A stretch of DNA of 64,000 bases from Cricetomys ansorgei. Taxonomy: Eukaryota; Chordata; Mammalia; Rodentia; Nesomyidae. Of this stretch, positions 44,106-55,944 are shown one piece after another. Position numbers and translations under genes: made by a program. The notes beneath the pieces are model-generated. The model did not search any database, was not told where the DNA came from, and worked only from the letters and a program-made list of their open reading frames with translations. The stretch is from NCBI GenBank assembly GCA_026225945.1, contig JAMJFZ010004031.1, forward strand, positions 9,002,001 to 9,066,000, read 5' to 3'. Position 1 is the first letter of the stretch; the number at the start of each line of letters is the position of its first letter.

Positions 44106-44416
44106 GTAAGTTATAAATACTGCTGTCGATTCCTGCCTTTGCTCTGATTCCTTAGAGATCAAGTCGGACTACTCACTGTCTTAGTTAATATTATGTATTG
44201 TTAAACTTTTATTTCTGTCAGCAGTTGCATATTCCTAAGCTTATTTTTCATTTTCATCCTCTCTCACTATAAATACTACATAACAAATAATCCTTTATAA
44301 ATAAAGATTATAAAAATGAAAATGCTTACTCAGGGTGTTTATATTCAAATTATTCAATGTTTTACTTCATATTTACTCAGATTTTAAAAGGCATTTTTTC
44401 TTTGTCTCTACTCCAG
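44106..44416 (+). other. Ola1: Short OLA1 intron (311 bp)
   Basis: This is a GT-AG intron bounded by GTAAGT at its 5' end and TTTTTTCTTTGTCTCTACTCCAG at its 3' end. It is A+T-rich, with no recognised repeat and no alternative exon. It is far smaller than the neighbouring introns. Confidence 0.93.
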
Positions 44417-44514
44417 ATTGAAGTGTTGAATAAACACTTATTTTTGACTTCAAAACCAATGGTCTACTTGGTTAATCTTTCTGAAAAAGACTATATAAGG
44501 AAGAAAAACAAATG
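44417..44514 (+). CDS. Ola1: OLA1 internal exon encoding residues ~211-243, with the NLSE (altered G4) motif
   Basis: This exon is 98 nt: 32 codons plus TG, the first two bases of a Trp codon completed in the next exon (phase 2 exit). The peptide reads [20 protein letters not shown], then [12 protein letters not shown](W). The acceptor is CTCTACTCCAG at 44416; the donor is GTAAGT at 44515-44520. The key feature is VNLSE at about residues 229-233. In ordinary GTPases the G4 motif is NKxD, where Asp reads guanine. In the OLA1/YchF subfamily it is replaced by N-(L/M)-x-E, and the protein binds and hydrolyses ATP in preference to GTP (known for human OLA1, where Asn230 and Leu231 line the base pocket). 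All family-defining residues expected here are intact, so the copy looks functional. Confidence 0.97.
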
Positions 44515-44520
44515 GTAAGT

Positions 44521-46763
44521 TTTTCTTCTCCCGATATACTCAAATACATATTTCTAACACAAAGCATATAGGTATGTGCTTGTATATGTTATAATGTGTT
44601 TGATTTTAATACTTTTCCTTATAAAACATTAAAAATGGATAAGTTTTGTCTCATGTTACATTTAAAGATGAGTCTTCTGAATGATTTTCACTGAGAGAAC
44701 ATTATAAAATGAGTTTAATTAGGAAATTTTGAGTCATGAATATTTACTTCTTAAATTTAAGTTCTTTAAGCATTATTGTTTAGTTATATTACAAAGTGAA
44801 AAAAATGTATTTAGAACAATAAAGTGTTTTAAGCTGAGATTTCTAGTCACACTAATACTGCAGGTGACTTTAAACATCTACTAAGGGTTGCAGCTGGGCA
44901 TAAATTTTAAAATGCAGATTGAATAGTTTGAAAAAAAGAAGCAAAACCTGGGTACAAAAAAGGCCAGATGCTGGCTTGACACTTCCACAGTTCATCAAGG
45001 TAAAAACTGCATTTGTATGTTGCCATTCTAATATGTAACCAAAATGTGCAAGATTTGTTCCCCTTCCTTAAAAATTCAAAGAGAACTCTTGCGTTCATGT
45101 GGGCATGCAGACATTTGGCATAGTGCTTACACTGTTTTGCCTCACTAGACCCTCAACATTTTGTACTGTTGAATCATAGAAACAAATCAAAACTATACAA
45201 AGAAAATGATCTGAATTCTCCTAAAAATATATTGTCGGTTTCTCCCTGTACTTCATTAAGTACTTAGATGCACATGGTTTCAATTTTCCATTAAAAATTC
45301 TCATTTCCATATGATATCAAAGAGTGAGAAGGCTTTAAACTGAAAAATAAACATTCATAGACTGGAAGCCAAAACAATAATTAATGTCAGATGGTTAACT
45401 CCAATAAATCATTAGAATAAATTCTGTGAAATTACTGCAACTAAAAATGCCCTGTTGATATTACTGTAAGACATTTTGTGTCCCTGATAGGAAGCTGACT
45501 TTAACCTCTTTATTGGCAATGTTCTAGAAAGCATAAATTTAACATCAATGTAGTCAAACTGGTCATTGTCCTCCAGAAAGTAATTAACTTTAAAATATAA
45601 TCAGTTCCGTCTTGTTTCAAACTCTAATAAATTTGATGATTAATGTGTCAAGAATTGTTTCCTTTAAGAAAGAATTTTAAAATTTATCATTTGACTTCAG
45701 TTAATAAGTCTGCTCATGGAAGTACGCATGGTAAGTTTTCCTGAGGCTGGGTAAAACAATACAGACATCAAAGTTTACATGAAAAGGGATGAGTCAGTTT
45801 CCTTGCCCAAAGGGCCTTCTCACACCTGTATTTCGATGATTACAGGTAGAACTCCCTGGCTCTAATTGTATAGTAAATACCGTTTCCCAGACCCTAATGG
45901 TAGACAGACTGCTTAGGAGACGCCAGTCTGTGATTTAGCTGTCGCCAGACACCCCATGTTTTTTGTGAGACCAGTTGTGATGATGATATGGTTATAGCCC
46001 ATTGAAACTACTCTTGTCTAAATAACAAATTTTAATTTGTAATAACGTAAGTGTATGAATGGTTCTATTTTATAAAACCAAATTTTCATAGGTTTTATGT
46101 ATAGCTAATGATCTGGTCCTGAGGTTGGGATCTGTGTGTTGGGGGAGGTGTCCAGATCTTGTGGAAGTTAGTGTAATTGTAGCTGAAAGATCAAAGACCG
46201 GGTAACTGAGTGATGTTCCAGAAGAGAATTTACCACATAGCCATTTTCTGTACAGTTTCTGCCGCCTGCTGTTCCTATTTTCCCTCAAGCTAGCCATTGA
46301 CTACCCCCTGTGCATCCCTGCTCGTAAAACATGATTGAGGAAGTATTTGTCATGTATTTATGAGTGGGAAACACTGTGTGATAGGGAATGGCATCTACTG
46401 GAGCCAGAAAGATTGCTACTTTCCTTCCATTCAGCCACTCTGCTGCAGCTTTAAATCCTCTGTTTATGTAACACAGCCTTCATATTAAAGCACAGAATGA
46501 ATCTTTATTATGAAGGATATGAACACTAGGTTCTCATCACTTACAACACTGCAAGCACATGTAAATAGTTAAAATTCATCTTAACTGCTAAGTTCATTTG
46601 CTTCTGTTAGCATCTTGTTTTTTGGTAACGTTTGTATCTAAGCGCCATTACCATCAGTTGCTCCTTCACCAAAACAAACAAACAAAATTGTTTTAAGGTT
46701 AATATGTAACACTACTGTAGCAAATTAAAACTGATGCAGGAAGTGGTGATAAATGTGCTCACA
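44521..46763. other. Repeat-poor intronic tract downstream of the 44514 splice site
   Basis: 2.2 kb of A+T-rich sequence with no SINE and no exon recognised. 45700-46320 is more mixed in composition. Confidence 0.5.
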
Positions 46764-46847
46764 AGGGCTGAGAATGCTGAGTGGTAAAGTGCTTGCCTAA
46801 CATGTACATGTCCTTGGTTCAGTCTCCAGCACCAAAAGAAAAAAAGT
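46764..46847 (+). repeat. ID SINE, sense
   Basis: 'agggctgagaatgctgagtggtaaagtgcttgcctaacatgtacatgtccttggttcagtctccagcaccaaaagaaaaaaag'. Well preserved, with A-tail. Confidence 0.88.
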
Positions 46848-46854
46848 TTATCTT

Positions 46855-46856
<2 letters not shown>

Positions 46857-46904
<48 letters not shown>
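46857..46904. repeat. (AC)24 microsatellite in the ID tail
   Basis: 48 bp of perfect CA/AC directly after the ID A-tail. Confidence 0.98.
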
Positions 46905-46907
<3 letters not shown>

Positions 46908-48062
46908 CTCCTATGTTTTAAATGTGGAAAACTGTTTTTAGTGGTTACAAAAGATCAGGAAAGGTCTGTAACTTTGGCCCCAAGAGGAAGAAGACTACCT
47001 TTGTTTTAGCAGGTCACATTTCTAGAGTGATAAACATTTTGGTTACTGGGTAAAATTCACTTTAAATTTAAATGGTAGCGTGTTAATTTTTAATCCTGTT
47101 TTTTTGTTTTGTTTCGTTTTTTTAATAAAGAAGCTCTTTGGTAGGTAAGGCTATTGTATACAAAGGAGTAGCATACTGACCTTTTGAAAAGTAAAAGCTG
47201 GAGGAGTTCAAGCTGCCACTATGTTAACAGTACTGAATTCATTATTTCAGTGATGGATGATTAAGACCTAGGTCCTGAAGAGAAGCTGATGTGGCAGCTA
47301 GATTGGCTGTAGTTGTGTTATGATCAGATGACAGTAATCAAGATACTGTGAAAGAATCTACAGAAACTGTTAATATTATTATTACAAATGAATGAATAAA
47401 ACTATGAAGAATTTTTTGTTGATTTTGATGGGTGCTAATGATTTTTTTCATTTTTCTAAACATAATCAGTTATTACAAGCAAGATTATACACAGTATTAA
47501 TTTTCATTTTAGATTGCAAAGTGATTCATGGTGTCAAGCAGGTATGGGACATTCAAACTGTCAAACCACTGCTTAATTGGAGGTTTAAATTTCAATCTTT
47601 GCACCTTTGCTGCTCTATTAGTAATATGTGCTGTCCAATTATGGAAACAGAACAAACTAATTTTAGATATTTTTTTATACCTAATAGCTACCAATTATGT
47701 TTCGCTCATGTCTTCTCTTGTCTTTACCTTTCTTTGAAACTATTAATAAGGATAGTTAGGGTTTGTTGTTTATTTATTCCACATAGATGTTCATCTAGAA
47801 ACACAAGTAAAATTGAAAACATGGACACTTCTTATGTACGTTTTGGTTAATAAGTGCATTGTTTTAAATGATGGAATTGTTTCAAGATTCATAGACAAAT
47901 ATTTAGAAATCTTTTCAAGCTTTAGAATAATTATGGGTAATATGTCAAGTTCCCCAAGTAAATTTTAAATTCACCAAAGGTTTATTATTAACCTGTTATA
48001 CTGTTACGTGTGATTAAAGTTTTTGGTTGTTGTTTTTGTGTTTTGGTTTTTTGGTTTTTGTT
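46905..48062. other. Intronic sequence; one long open frame without recognised domain
   Basis: The + frame 47392-47850 (152 codons) is the longest non-repeat frame in this interval. It is Cys/Phe/Leu-rich as expected of A+T-rich intron and resembles no family I know. I do not call it a gene. Confidence 0.45.
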
Positions 48063-48232
48063 TTTGTTTGTTTGTTTGTTTGTTTGTTTGTTTTTGTTGG
48101 GGTTTCTCTGTATAACAGCCCTGGCTATCCTGGAATTTGCTTTGTAGACCAGGCTGGTCTCAAACTCAGAGATCCACCTGCCTCTGCCTCCTGAATGCTG
48201 GGATTGAAAGCATATATCACCACTGTCTGGCT
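48063..48232 (-). repeat. B1 SINE, antisense, with (TTTG)n tail
   Basis: The TTTG units at 48063-48096 are the complement of a CAAA-type tail. The body runs 48099-48232: 'ggggtttctctgtataacagccctggctatcctggaatttgc...' to 'tcaccactgtctggct'. Confidence 0.93.
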
Positions 48233-48406
48233 TTGATTTAGGTTTTTTTCTGCCCAACTTTCTGCTTTTGTCAGTTTTTCATATGTGTCTACAAAACCAA
48301 AAATGACTTTGGAATGATATATATCATGTGACTGGTGTAGGGGAAACCATGGAATAGATTTAATCTTTCTTACTTTACCAAATTATTTTTTAATGTAAAT
48401 TCAATT

Positions 48407-48564
48407 TATTTGCATATGTATGTGCACAGTGGGTGCCAGGGCATGTTTGTCATCAAAGGCCAACCTAGGAAGTTGTTCTCTCCTCCTGCCATACGGTCCC
48501 AGGATGGAATTCAGGACACCAAGCTCGGTGGCAAGCTTTACCCACTGTGCCATCTTACTAGCTC
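48407..48564 (-). repeat. B3-like SINE, antisense
   Basis: 'tgcatatgtatgtgcacagtgggtgccagggcatg' to 'ggaattcaggacaccaagctcggtggcaagctttacccactgtgccatcttactagctcc'. The 178-codon + frame at 48410-48946 runs through it and is not a gene. Confidence 0.82.
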
Positions 48565-48649
48565 CTTGCTGACTCTTTTCACGTGTATTTTTTGCATTTT
48601 AATACAGTTTTTTCATGTAATATTTGTTTTGTTGTTTTTTTATGAACAG

Positions 48650-48720
48650 ATTGGCCTTAAACTTGAAGCAACCCTCTTGCCTCAGCCGCTCAAACACATT
48701 GAGTATGCGCAAGCTGAAAT
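48650..48720 (-). repeat. Possible 7SL-type SINE fragment, antisense
   Basis: 'ggccttaaacttgaagcaaccctcttgcctcagccgctcaaacacattgag' resembles the middle of a reverse monomer. Short and diverged. Confidence 0.45.
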
Positions 48721-48943
48721 GGTTTCTGCTTACTCTTTCAGCGATTTCAAATTCTTATTAAGCAGTACCTGTACGTTAGTACACATTTTGAAAATGATAA
48801 TTATAGGATTGTGTCTTTTCTGTACAAAAAGGAGACTAGTACCCCACAATAAATGCATATGTGGAGGCCTGTTAGCGTTTTGTTCAGATTTACGGCTGAT
48901 TATTTCTATTTGCAGGGTAGTTCTTAATTTTTTTTCCCCCCTT

Positions 48944-49096
48944 TGAGACAGGATTTTTGAGACAAGGTTTCTCTGTTGTAACTCAGGCTGTCTTGGAACT
49001 CTCTCTGTAGACCAGGCTGGCCTTGAACTCACGGTGATCCACCTGCCTCTGCCTCCTGAGTGCTAGGATTAAAGGCGTGCACCACCACTGCCCGGC
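48944..49096 (-). repeat. B1 SINE, antisense, with duplicated 5' block
   Basis: 'tttgagacaggatttttgagacaaggtttctctgttg' shows the 'tttgagacaaggt' block twice. Then 'taactcaggctgtcttggaactctctctg...' to 'gcgtgcaccaccactgcccggct'. Full length and well preserved. Confidence 0.95.
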
Positions 49097-49573
49097 TAGT
49101 TTATTTGTTTTTTTAAAAAAATAATACAGTAGGAGTATCAGTTGTAATTTTCATTAGCATCATCTACTCATTTAGTGATTTCTAAGTGACATAATTCATC
49201 AAATGTGTAGGATTAATTTTTTTATATAAACACAAAGCATTTATAATTTTTTTTCTAGCTTCAAGAGGTTAAAAGGCTTAAGCCCTTTTTAAAGACAAGT
49301 GTTTTGAAGAATTCTCTCAAGTGGTTCAAATGTGCATTTCCTCATACACATACATACATCTGTGATCTAGAAAATGAAAGAGTTTTGTTTACGGTGTTTT
49401 TCAAATTACCAGTGATTCATGTTCGTGAAGTATTTTCCTGGTGCCTACCCCTACTCACTACAGAGTAATTCAAGATATTCTTTAAAAGTTATATATCAGA
49501 GATTAAGGACATCAGATCTAATGTTTCCAAAACAGTGAGTTGAGGTGAGCTGTAATCAAGAATGAGAACTCAA
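49097..49573. other. Intronic sequence, nothing recognised
   Basis: A+T-rich, unremarkable. Confidence 0.45.
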
Positions 49574-49792
49574 GGGACCCCAGAGATAGCTCAGTGGTTA
49601 AGAGCACTACTGGCTGCTTTTCCAGAGGCCCCACATTCTCTCCTAGCACCCACGTGGTGACATAACCATCTGTAACTACAGTCTCAAGGTATCAGCATTC
49701 TCTTCTGTGGTTGGCATACATGTGGTACACAGAAATGGATGCAGACAATACATTAATGCAGACAAAACATATGCACATTAAAAAATAATAAT
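49574..49792 (+). repeat. B2 SINE, sense
   Basis: 'gggaccccagagatagctcagtggttaagagcactactggctgcttttccagaggccc' to 'gacaaaacatatgcacattaaaaaataataat'. Confidence 0.93.
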
Positions 49793-50241
49793 GGTGAAGA
49801 ATCTGACTAGCAGTTGGTAGGCGTGGAGGAGAATTTTGAAGTTCAGAAAGTGTGAGACTGTTAGAATTGAGATATAGCCTTATATGGCTAGAATGGAGTC
49901 TTAGGTGTTATACATATTTGCAAATGAGAAAGCTAATTTGGACTATTTCAGTGTTTTTTGTTTGTTTGTTTTTGTTTTCTTACTCCCTGCCTGTGCAAGG
50001 TAGGAAAGAACATTACTTTCTCTATCCTTTGACCGTGTGCTACATATTCTCTAGGTACAGGGCTTACATTTAGAGTTATAGCTCACCATACTTTTGAAGG
50101 CTAGCCTAAAATACTGGTATCATTAATAACATTATTTAGTAAGAAAAATAGACTCTCAGTAACTCTGAGAATATGTTTTAGTTGTAAATGAGGGAATAGT
50201 TGTTAACAAGAAGTTTGGTTTATTAAGAAAAATATTGCTTT

Positions 50242-50370
50242 GCCAGATGTGGTATACACCTTTGATCCCAGCACTAGGGAGACAGAGGCAGGTGGATCTC
50301 TGAGTTAAAGGCCAGCTAGGGCAACACAGGGAGACCATGTCAAGAGGAAGAAAAACAGAAAAGAAATTAC
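50242..50370 (+). repeat. B1 SINE, sense, internally deleted
   Basis: 'gccagatgtggtatacacctttgatcccagcactagggagacagaggcaggtggatctctgagttaaaggccagctagggcaacacaggg' with a GAA-rich tail. Confidence 0.88.
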
Positions 50371-51697
50371 AGTTTGAAATACTAAAGTTGTGGTCTTTGC
50401 TGCTCAGTAGTTTTTTGACCGTAGGCAAATTACATGGGCTTTCCTGTAGTGACCAGTTCATTCTATTGTTCATGTAAAATGTATTCTACATAAACAAAAT
50501 TCTCCAAATTTAATTATCATAGCTCAGAATTAATCTAGTAACAGGAATAGGATTTGTTTGTCCTGAATCATCTGCTGGATACTGAATTCATCCCTGAATT
50601 TTTCTTTTATTCCCTAAGTAAAGAAACAAAATGTGGCATCACAGTCATCTTCTGTACCACCCTGCAGTTTTACCACTTGTAGCTTGGTGACTTTACTGTC
50701 GCTGCTTGGCTTCCATTAATATATTTTTTTATTGTCATTGCATCATTTTAAAAGTAAATTTGGAATTTGTTCTTGTAAAAACTCTCAGTTTCTTGGTGTG
50801 TGTGTATGATGTGTGTTCACAGAGAAAGTAAAGAATGAAGGATGTCGTCCCTAGAGTGGTGAACAAAGGGAATTGTTCCTGAAGTGCCAAGCCTTTGCAT
50901 GCTAGAATTTTCTGCTTTCTTTCACTTTTGCTTAGAGTATGCAAGGCATGTGCTCTGTCACTAAACGATACCCTCATAGTCTCTGAATTTTATGATTTAA
51001 AAATGAAATACTGTAAATTTACAAGAAAAAGATGCCCATGCAGATCTCCAGTAGCTTCTCCAGACTTCACATTCTGGTATAGAAATTTCTCCAATTTTAT
51101 GGAGTTTCTCCCGACTGAGCACCAACTTCAGAACACTTTTTCTGACCTAGGTTGGAGAAAAGACTTGACTTCTTCCCTGGTCTAATTTTCTCTTCCCATC
51201 TCAGTTCTTGAAAAGAAGGGTTTTCTCTGAGTCTTACCAAATGTCTCTTCTTCCCTCAAAGTGGGCAGTGGTTGATTTGGCTGAAATTGGGTAAATATGT
51301 AAATGTGAAAATAAATTGCAACATAAAATTAGCACATCTATATTTGAGACTAGTGATACTGCCTAAACTATTGAGTCTTCTTATCTTTAAGTATCTAAGA
51401 AAGCACCTTTCCATCAGAAACATTAATCCTGTGATCTGTACCATAGAAACTTATTTAACTCACACTGTAGCAGACATAGTTCAAGTAGGTGAGGCATGCT
51501 TTGGTATCTGTGAACATTTTTATTACAGTCTTTCTGTCCAAAAATATGTTCTGAGATATTTCACATATAAACTTTGAGTACATCCTTACTTACAAATTTG
51601 GAACTTTATATAGGTATCTATTCTGTCTTTTTAAAAATGCTTTATTATAGAAAGAAGAGAAATGAATTATATAAAAATATCATTAAGAATATTCAGT
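50371..51697. other. Intronic sequence, nothing recognised
   Basis: No SINE or exon recognised over 1.3 kb. The frames at 50895-51185 and 51272-51577 show no known domain. Confidence 0.4.
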
Positions 51698-51890
51698 GAG
51701 CTGGAGAGATGACTTAATGGGTAAGAGTGCTGGTGCTTTTCCAGAAGACCTGAGCTCAGACCCCATCTGGGGAGGCTCACAACTGACTACCTCTAATCTC
51801 CATCTCTAGGAATCCAGTGTTCTCTTCTGATAGCCTCAGGAGCGCACGCGCGCGCACACACACACAAATAAATAATAAAATACATTTCCC
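51698..51890 (+). repeat. B2 SINE, sense, with CGCG/CACA dinucleotide end
   Basis: 'gagctggagagatgacttaatgggtaagagtgctggtgcttttccagaagacctgagctcag' to 'gagcgcacgcgcgcgcacacacacacaaataaataataaaat'. Confidence 0.93.
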
Positions 51891-51960
51891 CTCCCTCCCT
51901 CCCCCATCCCTTTTTCTCTCTGTCTCTCTCTCTCTCTCTCCCTCTCCCCCTCCCCTCTTG
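51886..51960. repeat. CT-rich polypyrimidine tract
   Basis: CCCTCCCTCCC and TCTCTC units between the B2 tail and the following antisense B1. Probably the expanded tail of the latter. Confidence 0.9.
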
Positions 51961-51974
51961 TTTTTTGTTTTTCA

Positions 51975-52110
51975 AGACAGAGTTTCTCTGTTGTAACTCT
52001 GGCTGTCCTAGAACTCACTCTATAAATCTGGCTGGCCTTGAATTCACAGAGATCCGCCTGCCTCTGCCTTCTGAGTGCTGATTTGAGATGTGTGCCACCA
52101 CCGTCTGGCT
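51975..52110 (-). repeat. B1 SINE, antisense
   Basis: 'agacagagtttctctgttgtaactctggctgtcctagaactcactctataaatctggctggcc...' to 'gtgtgccaccaccgtctggct'. Confidence 0.93.
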
Positions 52111-52134
52111 TAAAATACATCTTTTAGAAAAAGG

Positions 52135-52163
52135 TGTATATATATATACACACACACACACAT
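52135..52163. repeat. (TA)n(CA)n microsatellite
   Basis: GTATATATATATA followed by CACACACACACA between a B1 and a B2. Confidence 0.9.
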
Positions 52164-52164
52164 T

Positions 52165-52247
52165 TAGGAACCAGAGAGATGGTTTAGTAGTTAATAGCTC
52201 TTTGAGAGGACCCAAGTTTGATTCTCAACTCGCACATGTGACATAAG

Positions 52248-52280
<33 letters not shown>

Positions 52281-52281
52281 T
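52165..52281 (+). repeat. B2 head fragment, sense, with (GC)n(AC)n tail
   Basis: 'ggaaccagagagatggtttagtagttaatagctctttgagaggacccaagtttgattctcaactcgcac', then GCGCGCGCACAC... at 52247-52281. Only the head plus a microsatellite is present. Confidence 0.85.
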
Positions 52282-54055
52282 AAAAAACAAATATTTTTTA
52301 AAGAATGTACACTTCAAATGTATATGTTCTTTATGAAGATCTTGAGCTTACTGAGGAGATAAGTATTGTGTTTCCTTTTTCTTTTCTAAGCAAAAAATTA
52401 TTGATCTTGTCTATATGTCATATACTTATCTGGGTTAGGAACAGAAAAGGCCCTTGTTCTCATAAGACTATTGTCTCGTGGTAGCAGACATTCAGCAACA
52501 AGATGTTAAGCTTATCAAGAGATTATTAGAATAGTGAATAAAAGCAAAGCAGATAAGGGGTGCCATCTTACCAGAGTAGATAGGGATGGCCTCGTGACTA
52601 GGGAGAGAATGGAACAGTCAGCACAGGAACAAGTTAAAGACAAAGAAGCTGAGTGGAGGCAGTGGTTGGTATGGCCATAGTGAGACTGGATTTTATTAAG
52701 TTACAGAGCATCAAGAAACTACTTAAAAAGAACTTAAGGATTCTTATTTAAAGGTATTGCAATTCAATAAATTTTAAATACATCCTACATGCATCCCACA
52801 TTTAATTTTATCTAACATATAATGTCATTGGTTAGCTTTTTCTATGCCAAACCAAAAAACACAGTTGGTTATCATTTAAGTTCCTGCTGTGTGACAAGCA
52901 CTTGAAGCCTAGAAATTGCTAAGACATTAATAAAAATTCGTGAAGCTTATATAAATAAAAATATTATGCACATTTTACAGATAGGACAGTTAGAGAGATC
53001 ACAGAATGTGCCCAAAGACTTGAGTGTGTATGTGACACATTAGACCCAGCTGATGTGTATTCACTGTGTGATGCCTGGAAACCAAGTGCCAAGTACAGGA
53101 TATATTACGAATTTCCACAAACCTGAGAAGTGTGTGCTGCTCTTGGTGTCTGCTTCTGTTGCTGCTGTTTTGCCTTGCCTTGTAATTTTATTAATTATAT
53201 AACATCTTACTGTTAAGAGGCAAAAGTAGATTTTACATCCATTCTCAAACATATGCTATAAAGTCCAGGTAGAGAAGATTCTATGGATGCTACTGAAAAA
53301 CTAAAAATTGGATACATTTGCTAAATCTAAAACAGTTGGTATTACCACAGTGTAGACTTCCCCAAAATATAACAGACTAGTTTTTATATATTGAGATGAG
53401 CATGTTCTCCAACAGAAGTAAAGCCTGGTGATAATGATGGGCACAGATGCCAAAGCATGTCTTCACTAACTGTATTATTTCAACTACATTGTAAATTAAA
53501 TAAGTTTCTATAGTGACTCTCACAGTCTAAGGTTTTTGATAAGGAAATGTTTCCTAAAACACTTCAAAAAGCAAGAATTTGGCCCTTTTCTAAAACCAGC
53601 AAACAATTCTTTGCTGGCAGATTGAGCAAGTTGTAGGAAAGGAGAAAATACCGCAAATTTAGAGTTGTGGCAAGTAATTTGTATACCTAGTGTCGGTTGG
53701 GTGTGGTCATTATGTCAGTCTACACTTGTGTCACATGTATTTAGGAATCCTGGCAACCTTTTAAAGAAGGCACTATTACCACTCACCTTGTGAAGAAGGA
53801 AAAAATATGTACAGGGAAATTAAGGAAGTTGACCAGAGTTCATGGCCAGTGGGTGGCCTTAGGATTGAAGCCTAAAGTTCATCTGCAGGACTCACAAGAC
53901 TCACTTTCCTCACTGCTGTGCCATCCAGCATCAGCAGCAGGTCATTGTTGATGCTGCTGAGGGAGAAAAGGCCTGAGAAGTACGGCATGTGCTAGGCACA
54001 CTTTATATCAATAAAGTTTATTATTGTTAAACAACTCACGTTATACCTATGGCTT
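52282..54055. other. Intronic sequence, nothing recognised
   Basis: 1.8 kb with no confident repeat, exon or RNA gene. Confidence 0.45.
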
Positions 54056-54250
54056 GAGGGCTGGAGGAATGGCTATTCTCCACAGGACCCAAGTTCAGTT
54101 TCCAGCGCCTGTGTCTGTGGCTCACAACCACTCTATTCTAGATCCAGAGGCTCCCATACCTTCTTCTGGATCTTGTGGGCAATTGCACACACATGGTATA
54201 TTCACCTGTGTGAATACACATAAATTTTAGATTTGGAAAAAAAAATTTGA
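54056..54250 (+). repeat. B2 SINE, sense, with internal deletion in the head
   Basis: 'gagggctggaggaatggctattctccacaggacccaagttcagtttccagcgcctg': the A-box to B-box interval is shortened. The 3' part is normal. Confidence 0.88.
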
Positions 54251-54439
54251 GATTAAAAATTGACCATGACATAATTAAAGAATCCCAACTAAAATCAAAT
54301 AAAAAATGTATCCTTTTATTTATGGACTTACCTCTGAAATGTTTTTCCAATTTAACAGACATTGCAGGGACAATCATTAAAATAGTCTGTTTTTATAAAG
54401 GAAATACATATTTGTTCTCTTTTTAAAACACCTGCTCTC

Positions 54440-54660
54440 AGACTAGAAAGTTGGCTCAGTGGTTATGAGTACTTGTTCTTGTAGAGGACCTGGGTTTGAT
54501 TCCCAGCACCTAATCTACATGGCAGCTTACAACCGTCTAACTCCAGTCCCAGGATATCCAGTGCTCTCTCCTGATCTCTAGGGGCAACAGACATGAACAG
54601 ACACATATGTAAACAAAATACTCATACATATAAAATAAGTAAATCTTAAAACAAAACTGT
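54440..54660 (+). repeat. B2 SINE, sense
   Basis: 'agactagaaagttggctcagtggttatgagtacttgttcttgtagaggacctgggtttgattcccagcacc' to 'aaataagtaaatcttaaaac'. Confidence 0.92.
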
Positions 54661-54689
54661 TTTCTCTAACCACTGGTGTGTTTGATTTC

Positions 54690-54763
54690 TAGTCCTGGAG
54701 ATCAAACCTAGGCCTCAGGGATGCTAACAAGTTCTCTACCACTGAACTACACTTCTGGCTCCA
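54690..54763 (-). repeat. ID SINE, antisense
   Basis: 'agtcctggagatcaaacctaggcctcagggatgctaacaagttctctaccactgaactacacttctggct'. Confidence 0.82.
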
Positions 54764-54814
54764 CATGCATTTTTAACCACATACTAATTTACTATATTCA
54801 TTGCATTTTTAATA

Positions 54815-55195
54815 GCAAGGATTTGTTTTTATATTTTAATTTGTAAATTACGTTTATTTTTGAGATTATAATATAGTTACATCATTTCCCCTTCCTTTTC
54901 CTCCCTTCAAACCTTTCCATATATCCCTCCTTGCTCTCTTTCAAATTATGACCTTATTTTTCATTAAAACACAGATGTGTGTGTGTGCGTGCGTGCGTGC
55001 GTGCGTGCAAGTGTGCATACACACACAGACGCATATGTTCTGAAATACATACAGCCTTCTCTATCTGTATAATGTAGCTTATATGTGTGTTTTCTGGGCT
55101 GATTATTTGAAATTGATAACCATTGGTGTGCCCTTCCCTGGGGAAGACTGTTTTTCCCATTTTCAGCATTAATAAGGATTTGCTTTTGAGAACTA
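54815..55195 (-). mobile_element. Rodent L1 3'UTR fragment, antisense
   Basis: Strong landmarks are 'tttgagattataatatagttacatcatttccccttccttttcctcccttcaaacctttccatatatccctccttgctctctttcaaatt', later 'ctgtataatgtagcttatatgtgtgttttctgggctga', and 'aaccattggtgtgcccttccctggggaagactg'. A TG/TGCG microsatellite (about 54975-55025) has grown inside. No coding. Confidence 0.88.
54975..55026. repeat. (TG)n(TGCG)n microsatellite
   Basis: Alternating purine-pyrimidine with five TGCG-type units, inside the L1 fragment. Confidence 0.93.
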
Positions 55196-55918
55196 CTTTA
55201 AAAATAGAGATGTGTGTCTGTCTGTCTGTGTCTGTGTTTATGTGTCTCCTTTACGAAGTACAAACTGATGTATGCAGCACAGTACTGCTCTAGGTTAGCA
55301 CTATATTAATACATAGCAGTGTGGTGGAAGGAGCATTACATGTATTTTTATGCAAATACACACACGTTTTTGAGTGAAATAACTACCATTTGTTAAATGC
55401 TTATTATATACCTGACTTAGGGCACTTAAATATGCTCTGATATGTTTAGTCTCAGCCTCAGAAGACAAAATATAACCTGTTTGATGAAGACAACTTAAGG
55501 CTTAAGGAAGTGAAATAAGAAACCTCGTTAAATACTTGGAAGATTTCCTTTAATTTGGACTCATAAGAGAAAGCATAAGACATTTTTGCATTGTAGTATA
55601 TTTTAATTCAGGAAAAAATCACTCAAAGTATTTTCTATGTTGTTTATAGCCATGTGGAAATTATACAGAAACCCCTCCCTGCCAGAGAACAAACATAATT
55701 GCAAAATTTATAAAGACATGATAAAGCACAATTTGATTGGCTTCCTTTCAGCCTTTGGTTTCTTCGCCTGTCAGTTTTTCTTAAAATGCTATGAGAATTA
55801 AATAAAATGTTGTATACATTCATACTATACATACTTACTAAGTTGAACTACTCTATGGTAGAATAAGTTAATTTCAAGTATGATTTTATGTAATTCTATT
55901 TCTGTGAAGAAAACACAT

Positions 55919-55944
55919 GTGTGTGTGTGTGTGTGTGTGTGTGT
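55919..55944. repeat. (TG)13 microsatellite
   Basis: Perfect dinucleotide run. Confidence 0.95.

Noticed and set aside
47392..47850. 152-codon open frame on the + strand
   Set aside because: No recognisable domain, A+T-driven Phe/Leu/Cys composition, deep in an intron, no splice or promoter context.
48410..48946. 178-codon open frame on the + strand
   Set aside because: Begins inside an antisense B3 SINE and runs through a 7SL-type fragment. Chance frame.
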